Positions 56,807 to 64,000 of a DNA stretch of 64,000 nucleotides are shown piece by piece. The position numbers and the translations under genes were made by a program. The stretch is from Vibrio coralliilyticus ATCC BAA-450 (GTDB lineage Bacteria; Pseudomonadota; Gammaproteobacteria; Enterobacterales; Vibrionaceae). The DNA is taken from NCBI RefSeq assembly GCF_000176135.1, contig NZ_ACZN01000010.1, forward strand, positions 1-64,000. Reading direction: 5' to 3'. The number at the start of each line of letters is the position of its first letter. Positions within the stretch are counted from its first letter, which is position 1. The notes under the pieces are model-generated. The model was not told where the DNA came from, did no database searches, and worked only from the letters and a program-made list of their open reading frames with translations.

Positions 56807-58453
56807 TTATGTGTTCTCCAGCATGTCATTGTTAGAAGCACCTGGTGGCACCAGTGGCCACACGTTTTCTTCTTCGTCGATCAAAACGTGTAGCAAGTAC
56901 GAGGTTTTACTTTCCAGCATTTCCTGAATCGCCGGCTCAACTTCTTCTTTTCTCGTGATCGTTTTTCCAGGAATATCAAACGCTTTCGCTAAGGTGATGA
57001 AATCTGGGTTGTCATCCAGAATGGTTTCACTGTGGCGACCATCAAAGAACAGCGACTGCCATTGACGTACCATGCCTAAGCGTTGGTTGTTCAATAGAAC
57101 GATTTTGACTGGAATCTGGCGACGTTTTAGCGTACCCAGTTCCTGAACGTTCATCATGAAAGAGCCGTCACCTGTAATAAGGATAGACTGATCATCCGGA
57201 CGTGCGACCGCGGCACCCATAGCGGCAGGAAGGCCAAAGCCCATGGTGCCTAAGCCTGCGGATGTGATGAAGTTTTGTGGGTCACGTGGCTGAATATGCT
57301 GCGCTGCCCACATCTGGTGCTGACCTACATCGGTTGAGACCATTGAACTATCAGGCATCATGTCGGACAACTGTTTGAGCATACCCGGAGCAAAAATTAG
57401 ATCACCCGGGTGGTCGTAACGCCACTTAAAGCCACTACGCAGACTTTCACTGTGCTTGACCCATGGCGTGATGTCTTGAGTCAGCTCGAGTTGAGGAAGA
57501 AGGGAATTGATATCACCGCGCAGTGGCGCATGGGCGTGACGCAGCTTGTTGATCTCAGCGGCATCGATGTCGATATGGATAACGCGAGCGTGAGGGGCGA
57601 ACGTTTCCAATTTACCTGTGACTCGGTCATCGAATCGCGCGCCAACAGCAATCAACAGGTCACATTCTTGAACGACTAGGTTCGCGGCTTTGGTGCCGTG
57701 CATACCCAGCATGCCAAGGTAATGTGGGTCGTGACGTTCGATAGTACCTAAGCCTTTCAGGGTGCTGACCGAAGGCATTGGGTTTAAACGTAAGAATTCG
57801 CGAACGGCTTTTGTGGCTTTACCCAGTTGTACACCACCACCAACATAAAATACTGGTCGGGTACTTTGTGAAAGAAGCTCCTGAGCGGCAGAAATGGCTT
57901 CTGCTTTAGGAACGGGAAGCGCTGGTGGTGTGAATGGAGGTAAAACGTCAACCGGTGCCTGAGCCAGCTGAACATCTTTAGCGATGTCGACAATCACTGG
58001 TCCTGGTCGGCCTGCTTTAGCGACTTCAAACGCTTCGGCTAAAGTTGGTGCAAGCTCTTCAATCTCAGTCACGAGGTAGCTGTGCTTGGTACAGGATAGC
58101 GACATTCCTATCACATCCATTTCCTGGAAAGCGTCTGTCCCGATGTGGGAACTGGCGACCTGACCCGTGATTGCCACCATTGGGATCGAATCCATAAACG
58201 CATCGGCCAAACCGGTTACTAGGTTAGTGGCACCGGGACCAGATGTTGCCATACAGACTGCGACATCTTGAGTCGCGCGTGCCATACCGATAGCGGCCAT
58301 CGCTGCACCTTGTTCGTGACGGCAGAGGATGTGCTCGACGCCACCGTCATACAGCGCGTCATAAATTGGCATGATGGCACCGCCTGGATAGCCGAATACG
58401 GTTTTGATGCCCTGTTGTTTTAATGCGGCTACGACTAATTCAGCACCTGTCAT
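56807..58453 (-). CDS. ilvG: acetolactate synthase II large subunit IlvG
   Basis: A 548-aa thiamin-diphosphate enzyme that condenses pyruvate with pyruvate or 2-oxobutanoate. The catalytic glutamate is in [16 protein letters not shown] near 47. The TPP-binding [12 protein letters not shown]...LLNN lies near 427-456. The frame is intact, unlike the frameshifted ilvG of E. coli K-12. It is first structural gene of the operon, about 160 nt after the attenuator. Confidence 0.96.
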   Translation of the reverse strand: MTGAELVVAALKQQGIKTVFGYPGGAIMPIYDALYDGGVEHILCRHEQGAAMAAIGMARATQDVAVCMATSGPGATNLVTGLADAFMDSIPMVAITGQVASSHIGTDAFQEMDVIGMSLSCTKHSYLVTEIEELAPTLAEAFEVAKAGRPGPVIVDIAKDVQLAQAPVDVLPPFTPPALPVPKAEAISAAQELLSQSTRPVFYVGGGVQLGKATKAVREFLRLNPMPSVSTLKGLGTIERHDPHYLGMLGMHGTKAANLVVQECDLLIAVGARFDDRVTGKLETFAPHARVIHIDIDAAEINKLRHAHAPLRGDINSLLPQLELTQDITPWVKHSESLRSGFKWRYDHPGDLIFAPGMLKQLSDMMPDSSMVSTDVGQHQMWAAQHIQPRDPQNFITSAGLGTMGFGLPAAMGAAVARPDDQSILITGDGSFMMNVQELGTLKRRQIPVKIVLLNNQRLGMVRQWQSLFFDGRHSETILDDNPDFITLAKAFDIPGKTITRKEEVEPAIQEMLESKTSYLLHVLIDEEENVWPLVPPGASNNDMLENT

Positions 58454-58610
58454 CGTAAGCCTCCTTGACTACCTAAGTAGTAATGTTGTGTTGTTGTGCA
58501 CGTCATGTGCGCTCCCATTCTTCCTGCCAGCTCGCGGCTGAGCTCTTTATTTTTCTGTCTGCCTGACTAAGTCAGTGTTTATTTTTCGCTGATTTTCAGC
58601 GTTTAAGTTG

Positions 58611-58649
58611 AAAAAAACCCCCGGACTTTATCAGTGCGGGGGTTTTTTT
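58611..58649 (-). terminator. ilv operon attenuator
   Basis: On the minus strand the stem CCCCCGCACT / AGTCCGGGGG with a short loop is followed by seven T, immediately after the leader peptide stop (58662). Its place between an Ile/Leu/Val-rich leader and ilvG is classic transcription attenuation. Confidence 0.85.
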
Positions 58650-58661
58650 GAATTTGGTGTT

Positions 58662-58751
58662 TTATTTTTCGCCCACCAGCCCCCGCGCGGAATCAATAAT
58701 GACCACGATAATCAGGACAATCAGTGCGTTAATGCGGGCGTCGAAATTCAT
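58662..58751 (-). CDS. ilvL: ilvGMEDA leader peptide IlvL
   Basis: A 29-aa peptide, MNFDARINALIVLIIVVIID followed by SARGLVGEK, with ten branched-chain residues in the run LIVLIIVVII at residues 10-19. Ribosome stalling there, when charged Leu/Ile/Val tRNAs are scarce, would favour an antiterminator. It is too short for ordinary gene calling. The Shine-Dalgarno is weak (AGAAAAG). Confidence 0.88.
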   Translation of the reverse strand: MNFDARINALIVLIIVVIIDSARGLVGEK

Positions 58752-58957
58752 ATTCTTTTCTAATGTTGTGCTTACGTAATATGGTACGAAATTGTTTGCG
58801 TCACTAGTGGTAACATAGAATTCCGTTACGTGACAAGCAAAAAGTCATTCTTTTTTCACATTCTCTCATCATCTCACCACGCTATATAACAAGATTGTTA
58901 GAAAAGTGCGCAAGTTATCAAACAGATAAATAGATAGCAGAGAGTGTAGGAAAAATT

Positions 58958-60481
58958 ATGGGTTTAGCCATTATTTACAGTCGGGCATCGGTGGGGGTTG
59001 AAGCGCCACCTGTGACGGTAGAGGTGCATATCAGTAATGGAATGCCGGGGTTCACTCTGGTGGGATTACCGGAAACCACGGTCAAAGAGTCACGTGACCG
59101 AGTGCGCAGCGCGATCATCAACTCTCGATTTGAGTTCCCAGCCAAGCGAATCACAGTCAATCTTGCACCTGCCGATCTGCCCAAGGAGGGAGGGCGCTTT
59201 GATTTGCCGATTGCACTTGGCATTCTCGCTGCTTCAGAGCAGATTCCAGTCAGCGGTTTGGCGGAAAAAGAATTCGTTGGTGAGCTGGCTTTGTCGGGGG
59301 AACTGCGAGGAGTGAAAGGGGTATTGCCTGCAGCGCTGGCAGCCAACAAAGCACAGCGAAGCTTGGTTGTGCCTCATTACAACGGAGATCAAGCCGCGTT
59401 AGTGGGCGAAGAACAGCATAAATCTGCCCAAAGCTTACTGGAAGTGTGCGCCGATCTTTGCGGCCAACAAAAGCTTAGCCTGCATCAAACACAAAATCTG
59501 CACCGAGCGGTGGATAATGGCCGCGACTTGCAAGACATCATTGGTCAGCAGCAAGGTAAACGTGCTTTGGAGATTGCCGCGGCAGGTAACCACAACTTGT
59601 TATTTTTAGGCCCGCCTGGGACGGGGAAAACCATGCTCGCCTCGCGTTTGTGCGATTTGCTGCCGGAAATGAGTGACGACGAAGCAATGGAAACTGCATC
59701 TGTTGCGTCGCTGACTCAGCAGGAGATTAATGCGCTTAACTGGAAGCGGCGCCCCTTTCGTGCACCGCACCATTCAAGTTCAATGGCAGCGCTCGTCGGC
59801 GGAGGCACAATCCCAAGGCCGGGTGAAATTTCTTTGGCGCACAATGGGTTGCTGTTTCTTGATGAAATGCCAGAGTTTGAACGTAAGGTGCTTGACTCAT
59901 TGCGTGAGCCACTGGAATCCGGGGAGATTATTATCTCGCGTGCTCAGGGCAAAACTCGTTTCCCTGCACGCTTTCAGCTGGTGGGCGCCCTTAACCCGAG
60001 TCCGACGGGGTATTACGAAGGTAATCAGTCGAGAGTTAATCCACAAACCATTTTACGTTATCTGAGTCGGTTATCTGGCCCTCTACTGGATCGTTTTGAT
60101 ATGTCACTTGAGATCCCAGCGTTACCTAAAGGTACTTTGGCCGAAGGGGGCGATCGTGGTGAACCTACAGAAGTAGTTAAGCAAAGGGTTCTCAATGCCA
60201 GAGTCTGTATGCTGGAGCGCTCCAATAAGGTTAATGCACTGTTGGGCAGTCGCGAAATAGAGGAGTACTGCCCATTGAAAAAAGAAGATGCGCAGTTTTT
60301 GGAGAGTGCGCTGCACCGACTTGGGTTGTCAATTCGGGCTTATCACCGAATCATTAAGGTCGCGCGCACTATTGCTGATTTAGATGGTCAGTCGCAGATT
60401 GCTCGCAATCACCTGGCTGAAGCGTTGGGATATCGGGCAATGGACCGATTGCTTAAGCAATTGACCGCTCAGGCGGTGTAA
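58958..60481 (+). CDS. comM: ComM / YifB family AAA+ ATPase
   Basis: A 507-aa Mg-chelatase-like AAA+ protein. In V. cholerae ComM is a hexameric helicase that promotes branch migration during natural transformation. An N-terminal Lon-like fold (1-170) is followed by AAA+ with Walker A FLGPPGTGKTML near 215 and Walker B LLFLDEMPEFE near 296. ALNPSPTGYYEGN, and a C-terminal Mg-chelatase domain, complete it. GTAGGA precedes the ATG. It is divergent from ilvL. Confidence 0.95.
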   Translation: MGLAIIYSRASVGVEAPPVTVEVHISNGMPGFTLVGLPETTVKESRDRVRSAIINSRFEFPAKRITVNLAPADLPKEGGRFDLPIALGILAASEQIPVSGLAEKEFVGELALSGELRGVKGVLPAALAANKAQRSLVVPHYNGDQAALVGEEQHKSAQSLLEVCADLCGQQKLSLHQTQNLHRAVDNGRDLQDIIGQQQGKRALEIAAAGNHNLLFLGPPGTGKTMLASRLCDLLPEMSDDEAMETASVASLTQQEINALNWKRRPFRAPHHSSSMAALVGGGTIPRPGEISLAHNGLLFLDEMPEFERKVLDSLREPLESGEIIISRAQGKTRFPARFQLVGALNPSPTGYYEGNQSRVNPQTILRYLSRLSGPLLDRFDMSLEIPALPKGTLAEGGDRGEPTEVVKQRVLNARVCMLERSNKVNALLGSREIEEYCPLKKEDAQFLESALHRLGLSIRAYHRIIKVARTIADLDGQSQIARNHLAEALGYRAMDRLLKQLTAQAV

Positions 60482-60503
60482 AAAAGCCCGCACTGGGCGG
60501 GCT
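60479..60503 (-). terminator. terminator of the DUF2860 gene
   Basis: A 7-bp stem, AGCCCGC / GCGGGCT, is followed by six T on the minus strand only. It overlaps the comM stop codon. Confidence 0.78.
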
Positions 60504-60513
60504 GTACTTCAAC

Positions 60514-61500
60514 TTAGAATTGGTAGTTCATACCGACCGAGAGCAAATACTGGTCTTCATCGTAGAAGTCGATGTTGGAGTCGGTTTTGGAGTAGCCAGC
60601 AAATGAAACCAGCGACCAGTCTTGCCAACCCATAAACTCTTGATATTCATACGCGGCAAAGAAGCTCAGTTCATCTTCGTCACGTGCCTTACCATAAATT
60701 GCATTGATGGCGTCGTAAGAACGGTTAGTATACCCAGCGGTCAGTGCGAACTGGTGGCGGTTCATGATCTTAAAGTAACTTAGCTCACCGCCAACTGAAT
60801 CGAGTGAGTTGGCATCTCCGTCGGCATCAGTTTTGATGTAGGTGAGTGAAGGCTGCAAGAACGAAGTGCGAGTCAACGGTAGACGATAGTCACCTTTTAG
60901 ATAGATCGATGAAGAGTCACGCTGAAGAGCATTTCGCTCTGCGGTTGTTAATGATGTATCACTGACACCAGATTTTTCATCGTCAATATCGCGGGTTGCA
61001 TACGCGGTGTCTAGGCTGAAGTTAGAGCCCATAATATTGTTGAACTTCAGACGGAATGCATTGCCTGTTTCGTCTGTGGTTTGACGCTCTTGGCCCGTCA
61101 GGAATGGGTCAGACCAAGTTTCGCCCGACATCACTGTCGGTAGGAAAGAGGCATCAATCACCATACCTGACGCAAGTTGTTGCTTATATCCTAGCTCCAG
61201 CGCTAATGTACCGACAGCGATATCTTCACGAGCCATACCTACGTAAAACTGTTTGTCTAAATTTGTACCGAAGGTATAGGCCAAGCTACCAAGTGGCAGT
61301 ACTAGCGCACCGCTGTCTGAAGAGGCCGTTTGATTGACATCATTGATGGTTTTATCGCCATCGGTATTGAAGTTTGAAGTGGTAGAGGCAAATCCAGCGC
61401 TGAGTGACACTTCACCACTAAATCCTGCTTGTTCTGATAGCTGAGCCATCGTTGGAAGGGCAACCAGCGACAGGGCTATTAGAGAGAGTTTGGCTTTCAT
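60514..61500 (-). CDS. DUF2860-type outer-membrane beta-barrel protein
   Basis: A 328-aa protein with a signal peptide (cleavage after PTMA near residue 19) and alternating amphipathic strands ending in aromatic YQF, the outer-membrane barrel C-terminus. The mature start QLSEQAGFSGEVSLSAGFAS matches proteins named DUF2860 in vibrios; this is by recall. Acidic loops are rich in Asp and Ser. Cargo is unknown. It is monocistronic, convergent with comM. Confidence 0.72.
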   Translation of the reverse strand: MKAKLSLIALSLVALPTMAQLSEQAGFSGEVSLSAGFASTTSNFNTDGDKTINDVNQTASSDSGALVLPLGSLAYTFGTNLDKQFYVGMAREDIAVGTLALELGYKQQLASGMVIDASFLPTVMSGETWSDPFLTGQERQTTDETGNAFRLKFNNIMGSNFSLDTAYATRDIDDEKSGVSDTSLTTAERNALQRDSSSIYLKGDYRLPLTRTSFLQPSLTYIKTDADGDANSLDSVGGELSYFKIMNRHQFALTAGYTNRSYDAINAIYGKARDEDELSFFAAYEYQEFMGWQDWSLVSFAGYSKTDSNIDFYDEDQYLLSVGMNYQF

Positions 61501-61683
61501 TGAGGGTTCTCCTTGTTATGAACCTTTTGACATTAGATAAGTGGTTGTCGAAGTTTTGTCGAACTAATCTGACCATCGTCAGAGTGATTCCAATGTGGTT
61601 ACGGACTTGTATAATTACACGCTGTTTTATTATTCATAAATGAAACGTTATAAATTCTATCTGGGATCTCATTAATAAGCGTT

Positions 61684-62568
61684 ATGTTTGCATACCTACT
61701 CCTTGTTCTGAATGTGGCTCTGGTCATCCTTAACTCAGCTTTTTGCTCGATCGTCATTTGTATCATTGCTTTGATTAAAGCCGTGTTACCAAAAGGTAAA
61801 TTGCAGGCAAAAGGTACTGCAATGGCTAATCGGGTGATGTGGCTGTGGGCGACCATTAACTCCGGCATTCTTTCCTTGTTCAATCGTGTCGAATGGGACA
61901 TCGAAGGCGGTCAAAGTTTAAGGAAAGACGGCTGGTATTTACTGATCAGTAACCACCTAAGCTGGACCGACATTGTTGTATTGTGCTGTGTGTTTAAAGA
62001 CCGCATTCCTATGCCGAAGTTCTTTCTTAAGCAACAATTATTTTACGTTCCGTTTATAGGAATGGCGTGCTGGGCGCTAGATATGCCGTTTATGCGTCGC
62101 TATTCCCGAGAGTATTTGATTCGCCACCCGGAAAAGCGTGGTCAAGATTTGGCAACAACTCGTCGATCTTGTGCCAAGTTCAAGCACACCCCAACGACGG
62201 TGGTGAATTATGTGGAAGGCACACGTTTTACTGAGCAGAAGCAGAAAAAGAGCAAAGCAGGCTATCAGTATTTGTTGCAGCCCAAAACGGGGGGAATTGC
62301 TTATACGTTGGCGGCCATGGGCGATCAGTTTGAAAACATTATTGATGTCACGCTAGCGTACCCAGAAAACACCGATAAACCGTTTCGCGATATGCTGATG
62401 GGACGAATGACCAAGATAGTCGTACGCATTAAAGTGTTGCCTGTCGATGACAGCGTTCGTGGGGATTACTTCAACGATAAACCTTACAAGCGCCAGTTTC
62501 AGCAATGGTTGGGTGATATATGGCAGGATAAAGATGAACTGCTAAAAGAGATTCATCAGGATAAGTAG
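61684..62568 (+). CDS. yihG: lysophospholipid acyltransferase family protein YihG
   Basis: A 294-aa inner-membrane acyltransferase resembling E. coli YihG, which is a minor 1-acylglycerol-3-phosphate acyltransferase. An N-terminal hydrophobic segment (5-30) is followed by the catalytic HX4D motif NHLSWTD near 92-98 and the substrate motif VEGTRFT near 178-184. A TATAAT at 61610-61615 may be its -10. It neighbours dsbA and srkA, as in enterobacteria. Confidence 0.87.
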   Translation: MFAYLLLVLNVALVILNSAFCSIVICIIALIKAVLPKGKLQAKGTAMANRVMWLWATINSGILSLFNRVEWDIEGGQSLRKDGWYLLISNHLSWTDIVVLCCVFKDRIPMPKFFLKQQLFYVPFIGMACWALDMPFMRRYSREYLIRHPEKRGQDLATTRRSCAKFKHTPTTVVNYVEGTRFTEQKQKKSKAGYQYLLQPKTGGIAYTLAAMGDQFENIIDVTLAYPENTDKPFRDMLMGRMTKIVVRIKVLPVDDSVRGDYFNDKPYKRQFQQWLGDIWQDKDELLKEIHQDK

Positions 62569-62582
62569 ATCAATCGAATACT

Positions 62583-62609
62583 AAAAAGGGAGCCAAGGCT
62601 CCCTTTTTT
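62583..62609. terminator. bidirectional terminator between yihG and dsbA
   Basis: A 12-bp stem, AAAAAGGGAGCC / GGCTCCCTTTTT, with a 2-nt loop has T-runs on both strands. Confidence 0.88.
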
Positions 62610-62623
62610 ACGTAATCAACTTA

Positions 62624-63244
62624 TTACTTTTTAGTCAGTAGGAAGTTAACCAACTCGAAGTATTCGTTAATTGTTTTGATGCTCTGTGCCTGAACAAGGT
62701 ACTTATTGTTTACGACCACTGCCGGTACGCCAGATAGGCCGCTGTCTTTAAACTGCTTGTCGAAGCGGCGCACCATAGAGTCAACGGCAAAGCCTTTGAA
62801 TGCTGCATCAAATTTCTTCGCATCAATGCCTTCGTCTAGGAAGATTTGACGCAATTCTTCATCATTTTTTGGTGGCTTACGCATGTTGTGAATGCGGTTA
62901 AACATGACTGGTACCATTTTGTCTTCCACTTTCAGCGCTACCATGGTCGCGTAGGCTTTGCTCATCGACTCACCCATGCTACCACCCATGAAGGAAACGT
63001 GATTTTTCTGGAATTTAGCCCCTTCTGGAAGTTGAGCTTTTAGCTGTTCGATGATTGGCTCAAACGTATTACAGTGAGGGCAGTAGAAAGAGAAGAACTC
63101 GGTCACGGTTGGCTTTTGTGAAGCCTTGCTGAGAGAAGCTGAAGGAATATCAAGAACTTGATAATGTTCACCTTCTTTGAATTGAGCGGCGTGAGCAGAA
63201 AGGCTCAACATAACAGTTGCGACAAGTGCAAACAGCTTTTTCAT
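62624..63244 (-). CDS. dsbA: thiol:disulfide interchange protein DsbA
   Basis: A 206-aa periplasmic oxidase that donates disulfides to folding exported proteins. The signal peptide is cleaved after AHA (residue 19), giving mature AQFKEGEHY. The active site is C55-P-H-C58 and the cis-proline loop is [10 protein letters not shown] near 171-180. ATG 63244 has GGAG seven bases upstream; ATG 63265 would add a needless seven residues. In V. cholerae this is TcpG, needed for virulence factor folding. Confidence 0.96.
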   Translation of the reverse strand: MKKLFALVATVMLSLSAHAAQFKEGEHYQVLDIPSASLSKASQKPTVTEFFSFYCPHCNTFEPIIEQLKAQLPEGAKFQKNHVSFMGGSMGESMSKAYATMVALKVEDKMVPVMFNRIHNMRKPPKNDEELRQIFLDEGIDAKKFDAAFKGFAVDSMVRRFDKQFKDSGLSGVPAVVVNNKYLVQAQSIKTINEYFELVNFLLTKK

Positions 63245-63274
63245 TATTGACTCCATGTTTGTCATTTTGGCTTC

Positions 63275-64000
63275 TTACCACTGAGGCATCAGTGAGAGTG
63301 GTGGCTCACTCAATGCCGAAATTTGTTCTTTGAAAGCTAATACCTGGCTTTCCCAGTATTTTGGATCATCAAACCACGGGAAGGCGATAGGAAAAGCAGG
63401 ATCCTGCCATCTTTTTGCCAACCATGCCATATAGTGCACCATACGTAGACCGCGTAAAGGTTCAATTAGTTTCAATTCGTTGGTATTAAAGTCGTTAAAC
63501 TCCTGATACGCCTCAAGCAGAATATCTAATTGCATCAGTTTATCGGCACGCTCGCCATTAAGCATCATCCACAAGTCTTGTACTGCCGGTCCATTACGAG
63601 AGTCATCAAGATCGACAAACATTGGGCCGTCGCGCCAGAGAATGTTCCCCGGATGGCAATCACCGTGAAGGCGAATGATGTTGGCTGAGTCATCCCATTG
63701 TTGTTGCAGCGATTGAATCAACAAGTCTAAGTCATTGAAGAAGGCATTCTCCAGATGAAATGGAATAAACTGTGATTGCTCCAGAATCTTACGTGGTTGA
63801 TGCAGGTATTCTTCGAGGCTGATGGTGGGTCTGTGCTTAAAGGGCATTCGAGCGCCGACTTTATGGATTCGACCAAGGAAACGACCTACGCCTTCCAATT
63901 GTTCGAGGTTATCCACTTCAAACTGGCGTCCGCCAACACTGGCAAACAGTGCAAACAGATACCCCTGATATTGATGCAGAGTTTGCCCCTGAATTTTTAT
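63275..64000 (-). CDS. srkA: stress response kinase SrkA (YihE), N-terminus outside window
   Basis: An APH-fold Ser/Thr kinase whose C-terminal 241 residues are present. The frame stays open to the window edge, so the start lies beyond 64000; the GTG at 63916 is an internal valine. SVGGRQFE is near the edge, the catalytic loop LHGDCHPGNILW is at about 63640-63675, and the metal-binding FVDLDDS follows. E. coli SrkA protects against MazEF-linked death. It ends 30 nt before dsbA and is probably co-transcribed. Confidence 0.93.
   Translation of the reverse strand: MKIQGQTLHQYQGYLFALFASVGGRQFEVDNLEQLEGVGRFLGRIHKVGARMPFKHRPTISLEEYLHQPRKILEQSQFIPFHLENAFFNDLDLLIQSLQQQWDDSANIIRLHGDCHPGNILWRDGPMFVDLDDSRNGPAVQDLWMMLNGERADKLMQLDILLEAYQEFNDFNTNELKLIEPLRGLRMVHYMAWLAKRWQDPAFPIAFPWFDDPKYWESQVLAFKEQISALSEPPLSLMPQW

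Noticed and set aside
59090..59110. GTCACGTGAC in comM considered as a parS or E-box-like site
   Set aside because: The palindrome lacks the TGTT/AACA outer arms required by parS.
63275..63916. Treating srkA as a complete 213-aa protein starting at GTG 63916
   Set aside because: The frame continues upstream to the window edge with conserved SrkA residues (SVGGRQFE), so the start is outside.

Overview
The window is about 64 kb of the primary chromosome of a Vibrio (Vibrionaceae, Gammaproteobacteria) around its replication origin. The gene order mnmG-oriC-mioC-mnmE-yidC-yidD-rnpA-rpmH and dnaA-dnaN-recF-gyrB-ibpA-avtA-glyS-glyQ, followed by ilvGMEDA and comM, is the order known from Vibrio chromosome I. 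The 16S gene and the protein sequences fit this. I cannot name the species.

Layout, left to right. 1-3420: an rRNA operon on the minus strand (tandem promoters, leader, 16S, tRNA-Glu/Lys/Val, start of 23S). 3463-9743: hemG, trkH and the IMPACT protein yigZ on the minus strand, divergent from fadBA, which has a FadR-type operator. 9816-15501: a membrane GGDEF protein, the divergent punR/punC pair, and a solute-binding protein divergent from a permease. 15547-24018: glmU and the nine-gene ATP synthase operon atpIBEFHAGDC. 24205-28424: parB, parA, rsmG, mnmG. 28555-28794: oriC, with three 13-mers, four DnaA boxes and 14 GATC sites. 28873-33192: mioC, mnmE, yidC, yidD, rnpA, rpmH on the minus strand. 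33423-35700: a polar amino-acid (cystine-like) ABC transporter. 36118-42210: dnaA, dnaN, recF, gyrB. 42432-47717: ibpA under a sigma-32 promoter and a ROSE-like thermometer, then avtA and glyQS. 47959-50942: a yybP-ykoY Mn riboswitch with mneA, two small membrane proteins, tusA and a LysR regulator. 51005-58751: acuI and the ilvLGMEDA operon with its attenuator. 58958-64000: comM, a DUF2860 outer-membrane protein, a YihG-type acyltransferase, dsbA and the start-truncated srkA.

Functionally this is core, growth-linked content: ribosome synthesis, oxidative phosphorylation, origin firing and segregation (oriC, DnaA, ParAB), tRNA modification, membrane insertion and branched-chain amino-acid synthesis. 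The rRNA and ATP synthase operons left of oriC read leftward, in the direction of the leftward fork. There are no insertion sequences, phage genes or CRISPR arrays. The most notable points are an apparent one-base deletion near the 3' end of atpA, a parS-like palindrome inside recF, the ibpA RNA thermometer, the mneA riboswitch, and a permease with a lipobox-like N-terminus and no ATPase gene beside it. I found no convincing novel multigene system. Function assignments rest on recalled family motifs, not on database searches.
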